DNA from: Verrucomicrobiaceae bacterium
GTDB lineage: Bacteria; Verrucomicrobiota; Verrucomicrobiia; Verrucomicrobiales; Verrucomicrobiaceae
NCBI GenBank assembly: GCA_021298725.1
Contig: JAJTDU010000009.1
Coordinates: 1 to 33,311 of the forward strand
Length of the DNA stretch: 33,311 nt
Direction of reading: 5' to 3'
Every line of letters starts with the position of its first letter. The stretch's first letter is position 1. Below the pieces are notes generated by a model. That model worked only from the letters and a program-made list of their open reading frames with translations, was not told the DNA's origin and ran no database searches. Position numbers and translations under genes: made by a program. Below are positions 27,743-33,311 of the stretch, in pieces.

Positions 27743-27795
27743 TTTCGAGCTTCAGCTCGTTTCGAAGCCTCCAACGAGCTAAAGCTCGGGACTAC
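27739..27795. repeat. Inverted pair of GTAG-headed REP-like palindromes (BIME-like) between convergent genes
   Basis: gtagtttcgagcttcagctcgtt (27739-27761) and inverse aacgagctaaagctcgggactac (27773-27795); each has core cgagct-NN-agctcg and both start GTAG on their own strand. Confidence 0.75.
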
Positions 27796-27796
27796 T

Positions 27797-28396
27797 CTAC
27801 CGTATCCGCATCCCCTGCATCCGCGCCTGCATGCCTTCGAGCATGGGGGCCATTTCGAGTTTCATGGAGAGCGGAGCCTCCTTGAAGAAGGTGCCCATGT
27901 CCTGCGTGAAGGTCTTTTCGAAGTTGGCGGCGTCCTGATCGAGGAGAAGCTGCATTTCGGGGTTGTTGGCGGACCTCTTTTTCATCTCGCGCTGAATGCC
28001 GCCGATGATGCGTCGGCGGTCTTCCGCCGGCAGCTTTTCGAGACCCTTCATGACGGCCTTGAGGTTTTCCTCGACGGTGCGGCTGATGTATGTGCCCTTT
28101 TCTTCGTCGGTGAGGGATTTGAAGAAGCGGTCCATGGCCTCCAGACCGTCTTCACGCAGGGTGCTGCGCTGGTTGAAGTCGAGCTTGATGACGGAGGTGA
28201 TGACGTGGTCGAGATGCTGCTGGCGCTGCGTTGAATCAAGGTCTGCATCGCCCAACCAGGGGGCCTGCTCCATCAGAGCGAGCGTCTTTTCCGGTGAGAA
28301 GACCGCATCTTCCGTGATCCACATGACCGCTGCCACCCCAGCCCAGACGAGGGCGAGGAAGGCGGCGACTTGGAGCCAGAGACGTTGGACCGGCAT
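27797..28396 (-). CDS. Hypothetical membrane-anchored protein
   Basis: 199 aa, one N-terminal TM helix, predicted helical remainder; 6 bp downstream of murJ, same strand. Confidence 0.7.
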   Translation of the reverse strand: MPVQRLWLQVAAFLALVWAGVAAVMWITEDAVFSPEKTLALMEQAPWLGDADLDSTQRQQHLDHVITSVIKLDFNQRSTLREDGLEAMDRFFKSLTDEEKGTYISRTVEENLKAVMKGLEKLPAEDRRRIIGGIQREMKKRSANNPEMQLLLDQDAANFEKTFTQDMGTFFKEAPLSMKLEMAPMLEGMQARMQGMRIR

Positions 28397-28402
28397 GCGC
28401 TG

Positions 28403-30019
28403 CTATCTTTTGCCAAATCGGCGGCCAAGCAACGACAGGAATTCGCCGGATTCCTCGACTTTGAGCTTCTTCGTGACCGCGAAGTAGGCGATGGCGGCGA
28501 TGCCGATGCTCAATGCAAGTGTGGCGCTACGCAGCATGAAATTCAGGTGTGCCCAGTCGGCCATGATCGTGAATTTGGCCGCCAGACAGATGCCGGACAT
28601 CGCGGCGATGCCGATGATGAGCTTGATGAGCGCTTGCATGAGCGAACGCGTTTCAAGGCCGCTGGCGAACTTGCGCATGCAGAGGTAGAGCGTGAAGAAA
28701 TTGAGCGCCAAACCGACGGCGGTGGCCCAGGCGAGCGCGGTGTGATCCCAATGGAAGACGAAGACGGTGATCGAGTTTACCGTCGCGGTGAACGCGATGA
28801 TGCCCAGGCTGACGATCATTGGGATGAAACGGCGGTCGATGGTGTAGAACGCCGGTTGGAGCACCTTGATGGCAGCGTAGAAGATGAGGCCGAACGCGTA
28901 GGCTTGCAGAGGTGCGGCGGTGTTGGCGACGTCGTGCGCGGTGAACTTGCCGTGTTCGAAGATGACGGAGATGATCTCCTGCGACAGCAGCGAGAGGCCG
29001 ACGGCGCAGGGCAGCGTGAGGAAGAGCACGAGGCGCAAGCCTTTGGCCAGAGCGCCGCGAAAAGCGGGCGTCATGCCCTCGGTGGCGAGGCGGGAAAGCA
29101 TCGGCAGCGTGACCGTGGCGACAGCGACGCCGAACAGGCCGAGAGGGAGCTGCTGGAGGCGCTGGGCGTTCGCCAGCCAGGCCAGAGACGATTCTTTGCC
29201 AGCGGTGTAGGACGCGAAGATGGAATTGAGCAGCACGGCGACTTGGGTGCCGCTAGCGGCGAGCATGGAAGGCCACATGAGGTGCAGCACTTCCTTCACG
29301 GCAGGATCTTTGCAGCCGAAGTCGAAACGGAAACGGAAACCGACGCGACGCAGTGAGGGGAGCTGCACGGCGAGCTGCAGCACACCACCGATCAGGGTGC
29401 CGATGGCGAAGCCGGTGAGGCCTTTTTCACTGACGTTGCCGTGACGGAAGCCGGGATCGATGATCCAGGCGAGCACCACGCCACCAACGATGCAGCCGAG
29501 ATTGAAGAAGGCGGAGGCGACGGCGGGAATGAAGAAGACTTTTTTCGAGTTCAGCATGCCCATGACGAGCGCTGTGACGGACACGAGCGCGATGAAGGGG
29601 TACATGATCTGCGCGAGCGAAGTGCCGAGCACTTTGGCCTCCTCACTGAGACCGGGCGTGAGAATGCGGAACAGAATCGGAGCCAGAGCCACGCCGGCGA
29701 TGGCGACGAGGGTCATGAACCACATCGACAGCGAGATCATCTTCCGCCCGAGCGCCCAAGCGGCTTCGTCGCCCTCGGTTTTCATCTTTTTCGAGAACGT
29801 GGTGACGAAAGCGGTGGAGAGTGCGCCTTCGGCGAACAAGTCGCGCAGCATGTTCGGCGTGCGGAAGGCGGCGGTGAAGATGCCGGTGAAGGCGGAGCCG
29901 AAGAAGCCGTTCAGCATCTGGTCACGCACGAGTCCGAGGACGCGGCTGCAGAGGATGGCGATGGAGACGATCCCGGTGGACCGTGCTTGGGAGGAGGAGT
30001 CTTTCTTTTCGGCGCTCAT
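28403..30019 (-). CDS. murJ: Lipid II flippase MurJ (murein biosynthesis integral membrane protein)
   Basis: 538 aa polytopic; SIAILCSRVLGLVRDQMLNGFFGSAFTGIFTAAFRTPNMLRDLFAEGALSTAFVTTFS is a MurJ/MviN hallmark. Confidence 0.94.
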   Translation of the reverse strand: MSAEKKDSSSQARSTGIVSIAILCSRVLGLVRDQMLNGFFGSAFTGIFTAAFRTPNMLRDLFAEGALSTAFVTTFSKKMKTEGDEAAWALGRKMISLSMWFMTLVAIAGVALAPILFRILTPGLSEEAKVLGTSLAQIMYPFIALVSVTALVMGMLNSKKVFFIPAVASAFFNLGCIVGGVVLAWIIDPGFRHGNVSEKGLTGFAIGTLIGGVLQLAVQLPSLRRVGFRFRFDFGCKDPAVKEVLHLMWPSMLAASGTQVAVLLNSIFASYTAGKESSLAWLANAQRLQQLPLGLFGVAVATVTLPMLSRLATEGMTPAFRGALAKGLRLVLFLTLPCAVGLSLLSQEIISVIFEHGKFTAHDVANTAAPLQAYAFGLIFYAAIKVLQPAFYTIDRRFIPMIVSLGIIAFTATVNSITVFVFHWDHTALAWATAVGLALNFFTLYLCMRKFASGLETRSLMQALIKLIIGIAAMSGICLAAKFTIMADWAHLNFMLRSATLALSIGIAAIAYFAVTKKLKVEESGEFLSLLGRRFGKR

Positions 30020-30981
30020 GATGCGTAGCGGACACTGGCGCGCCGCAGTTTGTCCATCATGGCAATTCCCATGCCGTGTTCATGCAACGGTTCCGCAATG
30101 ATTTCATCGACGCCGAGCCGGTCGAGCGCACGCAGGACGTAAAAGAAACGCACGGCGGCCTCGGGGAGCTTGCCGTTGCCGGGGCTGAGCATCATGACTT
30201 CTTCCCACTCGGTGAGATTGAGGTAACCGTCTTTTTCTTCGCCGCGATAGCTCATGAGGGCGTAGCGCTTGCCTTCCTCAGGAATGAAATCGGACGGGCG
30301 TTCCAGCAGGCGCAGCGGGGTCTTGGGTGCGTAATGCGAGGCGAGCTGGCCGGGAGAATCGGCGGGGCCATCCAAAACGCTGCGAGTGGCGACCTTGACT
30401 TTGCCGTAAAGCTTCAAGTCGTCCGGCGTAAGCGGTCCGGGACGCACGATGGTGATGAGCGGCTTGGGCGAGCCAGCTTCGATCTTGATGATGGTCGATT
30501 CGAGGCCGTAGAGGCTGGCACCGGCATCGACGATGAGGTGAATGCGGCCATCGAGCTCGGAAAGTACGGCGCTCGCACTGGTGGGGCTGATGGAGCCAAA
30601 GCGGTTCGCGCTGGGTGCGGTGACGATGTCGGGAACGATGGGCTTTTTCGGCAGCAGGATGGTCAGCGGGCCGGGCCAGAAGCGTTCAATGAGTTTTTTC
30701 AGCGTCGGGGCGATGGCCTCTGGAACCTCGGCGACGAGATCGAGCTGATCCTTATTCGCCAGGTGAACGATGAGCGGGTCAAAGGTTGGGCGCTCCTTGG
30801 CCTCGAAGATTTTCGTGACCGCAGCAGGATCGAGCGCGTTGGCGGCGAGGCCATAGACGGTTTCCGTCGGTAGGGCGACGACCTCGCCCTCACGCAAGAG
30901 GCGCACGGCCTCCTCGACGGCCTGATGCATCAGATTGGGCTCATCGGTGCGGAGAACGGCAGTGACGTGGGTGGCAGACAT
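30016..30981 (-). CDS. L-threonylcarbamoyladenylate synthase (Sua5/YciO/YrdC)
   Basis: LREGEVVALPTETVYGLAANALDPAAVTKIFEAKERPTFDPLIVHL; WPGPLTILLPKKPIVPDIVTA; C-terminal Sua5 domain. Overlaps murJ by 4 nt. Confidence 0.93.
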   Translation of the reverse strand: MSATHVTAVLRTDEPNLMHQAVEEAVRLLREGEVVALPTETVYGLAANALDPAAVTKIFEAKERPTFDPLIVHLANKDQLDLVAEVPEAIAPTLKKLIERFWPGPLTILLPKKPIVPDIVTAPSANRFGSISPTSASAVLSELDGRIHLIVDAGASLYGLESTIIKIEAGSPKPLITIVRPGPLTPDDLKLYGKVKVATRSVLDGPADSPGQLASHYAPKTPLRLLERPSDFIPEEGKRYALMSYRGEEKDGYLNLTEWEEVMMLSPGNGKLPEAAVRFFYVLRALDRLGVDEIIAEPLHEHGMGIAMMDKLRRASVRYAS

Positions 30982-31003
30982 GAAGATGATTGGCGTGGGC
31001 CTT

Positions 31004-31147
31004 AAATGACGAGTGACGGATTTCTAAATGACGAATGAATGACCAAGCATGAATGACGAAAGGCCATGAAGGCAGGCGCAAGGCCGCGCATTTCGACATT
31101 GGGCATCAGAGCTTCATTCGTCATTCGGATTTAGTCACTCGTCATTT
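31004..31147. repeat. ATGACGAAT-type inverted-repeat element, copy B
   Basis: Outer arms aaatgacgagtgac (31004-31017) / gtcactcgtcattt (31134-31147) perfect 14 nt; inner arms aatgacgaatgaa (31027-31039) / ttcattcgtcatt (31113-31125) perfect 13 nt. Confidence 0.75.
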
Positions 31148-31925
31148 CTGCGTGGCTCTCAATCACTGCCCAGGCGTTGTGATTGTGGATGGATTCGTAG
31201 TTTTCGGCTTCAACGCGGAACCAGGTGATGTGTGAATGCGCCTTGGCCTTCACGGCAACGTTGCGCACGAGGTCTTCGACGAAGACCGGATTGTCGTAGG
31301 CAGCTTCAGTGACGAATTTTTCGTCGGGACGCTTCAAAATGCTATACAGCTCGCTGCTGGCGCTGGTCTCGACGAGTTCGAGGAGATCCTCGATCCAGAC
31401 CGGTTCGCTGAAGCGGACGGAGAGTGTGACAGTACCGCGCTGATTGTGGGCACCACGGGCACTGATGGCCTTGGAGCACGGACAAAGCGTGGCGACGGGT
31501 ACTTCGACGGTGAGCACGAAGTCGGTCTTGTCAGCGTCCGCATTCACGTCAAAGACGACGCCGTAGTCGAGCAGGCCTTCAGCGCCTGAAACGGGTGCTT
31601 TTTTGGCGCGGAAGTAGGGAAAGCGCATCTCGACATGCGCTTTGTCGGCATGAAGCTTTTTCATCAGCTCACGCGGCATGGCAACGATATTGGAAACGGT
31701 CAGTTCGGTGCCGTGAGCGTGCAGGATCTCGACGAAACGGCTCATGTGGGTGCCTTTGAACTGGTGCGGCAGGTCAACGGCGAGGGAAACGGTGGTGACT
31801 GTGTGCTGCACGGCGGCATCACGGTCGCGGATGCGCATGGGGAAGCGCAGGCTGCGGACGCCGACGCGGTCGATGGGCAGACGGCGGTCGTCGCGTTCGC
31901 TTTGCGTATCTTGGAGGGCGGACAT
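31131..31925 (-). CDS. folE2: GTP cyclohydrolase IB (FolE2 type)
   Basis: Pattern of FolE2: HGTELTVSNIVAMPRELMKKLHADKAHVEMRFPYFRAKKAPVSGAEGLLDY, VPVATLCPCSKAISARGAHNQRGTVTLSVRF, NPVFVEDLVRNVA. Confidence 0.93.
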   Translation of the reverse strand: MSALQDTQSERDDRRLPIDRVGVRSLRFPMRIRDRDAAVQHTVTTVSLAVDLPHQFKGTHMSRFVEILHAHGTELTVSNIVAMPRELMKKLHADKAHVEMRFPYFRAKKAPVSGAEGLLDYGVVFDVNADADKTDFVLTVEVPVATLCPCSKAISARGAHNQRGTVTLSVRFSEPVWIEDLLELVETSASSELYSILKRPDEKFVTEAAYDNPVFVEDLVRNVAVKAKAHSHITWFRVEAENYESIHNHNAWAVIESHAEMTSD

Positions 31926-31938
31926 GGCTGGAAATGAA

Positions 31939-31973
31939 ACTTCCCACTGCCGCGTGCTGCAACAGTGGGAAGT
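31939..31973 (-). terminator. Hairpin between rpsR and folE2 (possible terminator or 5' leader structure)
   Basis: acttcccactg (31939-31949) / cagtgggaagt (31963-31973) perfect 11-bp arms; minus-strand 3' side reads ttcattt. Confidence 0.5.
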
Positions 31974-32008
31974 GGATCAATAGAAACCCTTCACGGGTGG
32001 TCTGCGAA

Positions 32009-32248
32009 TCAAGGCAGGAGGTTCACAGCGCGGGAGCGCTTGATCTCACGAACCACCTTGCGGTGCAGCCAAGCAGGAAGACCGGTGATGCGGCGGGGGA
32101 TGAGCTTGCCAGATTCGGTGGTGAAACGGGAAAGGATCTCAGGATTGGTGTAAACGATCTTTTCCACGGGGATGTCCACCCGGCGGCGCGGCATCTTGCG
32201 ATTGGCGCGGCGGAAGTTGGACATGCGTTCTTTGGTCTTCGGTTGCAT
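32009..32248 (-). CDS. rpsR: 30S ribosomal protein S18 (Cys-less form)
   Basis: VDIPVEKIVYTNPEILSRFTTESGKLIPRRITGLPAWLHRKVVREIKRSRAVNLLP matches the bS18 core. Confidence 0.92.
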   Translation of the reverse strand: MQPKTKERMSNFRRANRKMPRRRVDIPVEKIVYTNPEILSRFTTESGKLIPRRITGLPAWLHRKVVREIKRSRAVNLLP

Positions 32249-32265
32249 GGCAGTCTGGGTAAAAA

Positions 32266-32439
32266 TTAGCGGGTTTCGCGGTGAAGGGTGCGCTTTTTCA
32301 TGAAGTGATTGAACTTCACCTTCTCAAGACGGCCCGGCGTGCGGACGCTTTTCTTGTTACGTGTGGTCACATAACGTGAAGGGGGCATTCCTGCGGCCTT
32401 CGCTTCAGTGCATTCAAGGGTGATGATTTCTCGCGGCAT
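32266..32439 (-). CDS. rpmG: 50S ribosomal protein L33 (57 aa; below the ORF-track cutoff)
   Basis: Manual translation: [57 protein letters not shown], bL33 pattern ([13 protein letters not shown]......HRE). Confidence 0.92.
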   Translation of the reverse strand: MPREIITLECTEAKAAGMPPSRYVTTRNKKSVRTPGRLEKVKFNHFMKKRTLHRETR

Positions 32440-32462
32440 AAATTTGGGGCGCAGAGGCTAGG

Positions 32463-33311
32463 TCACTCTTTGGAGAAGTCAAGTGATTCGCCGGAGTTGT
32501 TATTATTCGAGGATGGCGCGGCGTCATCCTCATCCTTGTCGTCGTCTGCGGCGTCGTCCGCGTTGTCGAGGCCGAAGAGGGAGTGGACGGGACGGCTCCA
32601 GCGTCCGCTCATCTGGCTGCGCTCGATTTTTTCCTGATAAGTCACGGAGTATCGGGCGAAGGGCATGGCTTCGAGGCGTTCCTCGGGGATTTGGACTCCC
32701 GTGCCTTCGCAGAGGCCGTAGGTGCCGGTTTCGATGCGCTTGAGCGCTTCGTTGATCTCGTAAAGCGCGTCCTGCTCCTTGCCGAGGAGGCTGAGGGCGA
32801 AGTCGCGGTCATAGGCGTCGCTGCCTGCATCGGCCTGATGCATGCCGAAGGCGGAGGAGTCGCCGCCTTCATTGCGGATGGTTTCGCTGGCGACACCTTG
32901 GATGGAGTTCAGGTAGGCGTCACGCAGCTCGACGAGGCGCTGCTTCTGCTTCTTGAGGAAAGGGGTCATTTTCACTGGCCCCTTGGCGATCTCGATGGTG
33001 ATGCCTTCTTCTTCGCGGTTGGTACGACCGCGAGGTGTGCCAGAAGTGGAAATAGAGGTGCGTCCTTTCGCCGCGAGTGGCGGCGGGGTGGATTTGGAAG
33101 GCTTGGACGGAGCAGCGGTCGGCTTGGTGACCACCGCTTTCACAGGAGCCGGGGCTGGGGCAGGCGCTGGTGTGGCAGGCTTGGCCGCAGGTTTCGCGGC
33201 TTTCGCGGGTGCGCTGGCTTTCGCCGGTGCGCTGGCTTTCGCCGGTGCGCTGGCTTTCGCCGGTGCGCTGGCTTTCGCCGGTGCGCTGGCTTTCGCAGGT
33301 GCGCTGGCTTT
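32463..33311 (-). CDS. TraR/DksA-family protein with K/A/P-rich N-terminal extension (5' end beyond window)
   Basis: DksA-like coiled coil and LKRIETGTYGLCEGTGVQIPEERLEAMPFARYSVTYQEKIERSQ. Frame stays open upstream of 33143 to the window edge through KASAPA repeats, so 33143 is probably not the real start. Confidence 0.85.
   Translation of the reverse strand, partial: KASAPAKASAPAKASAPAKASAPAKASAPAKASAPAKAAKPAAKPATPAPAPAPAPVKAVVTKPTAAPSKPSKSTPPPLAAKGRTSISTSGTPRGRTNREEEGITIEIAKGPVKMTPFLKKQKQRLVELRDAYLNSIQGVASETIRNEGGDSSAFGMHQADAGSDAYDRDFALSLLGKEQDALYEINEALKRIETGTYGLCEGTGVQIPEERLEAMPFARYSVTYQEKIERSQMSGRWSRPVHSLFGLDNADDAADDDKDEDDAAPSSNNNNSGESLDFSKE
33198..33311 (-). repeat. 18-bp coding tandem repeat (KASAPA units)
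   Basis: ggctttcgcNggtgcgct x 6 full copies (33198-33305) plus partial copy at the window edge; the central four units are identical. Confidence 0.95.

Overview
The window looks like a GC-rich chromosomal segment from a Verrucomicrobia/PVC-type bacterium (lineage inferred from gene content). It opens with the 3' end of a 5S rRNA and its terminator. Next come an ECF sigma/anti-sigma/secreted-protein set, carbohydrate-catabolism genes (TIM-barrel isomerases, Gfo/Idh/MocA oxidoreductases, SMP-30-like, PVC-type HEAT/c-type cytochrome, sialate O-acetylesterase, GlgE, PHP/CehA-like), MOSC-mobA, rsmE, an Xaa-Pro aminopeptidase, and a tandem HtrA-like protease/pseudo-protease pair. The rest is secG, a polyprenyl synthase, lolA-like, a broken fabF, tsaC-murJ-hypothetical, and folE2-rpsR-rpmG-dksA-like running off the right edge. 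Most noteworthy: (1) a solitary four-helix-bundle (S23/23S-IVS-type) gene enclosed by a ~33 bp near-perfect inverted repeat built from 10-bp repeats, with mutually exclusive hairpins, wedged between two tightly spaced genes; (2) several GTAG-headed REP-like palindromes and inverted pairs, many fused to stop codons, implying a RAYT system elsewhere in the genome; (3) two copies of an ATGACGAAT inverted-repeat element that supply stop and start codons to neighbouring genes; (4) a fabF with an out-of-frame deletion removing the catalytic Cys; (5) a cluster of zinc-independent protein forms (FolE2, Cys-less S18 and L33, zinc-finger-less DksA); (6) a catalytically dead HtrA-like paralog next to an intact one. 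All family calls are by eye; no database search was run.
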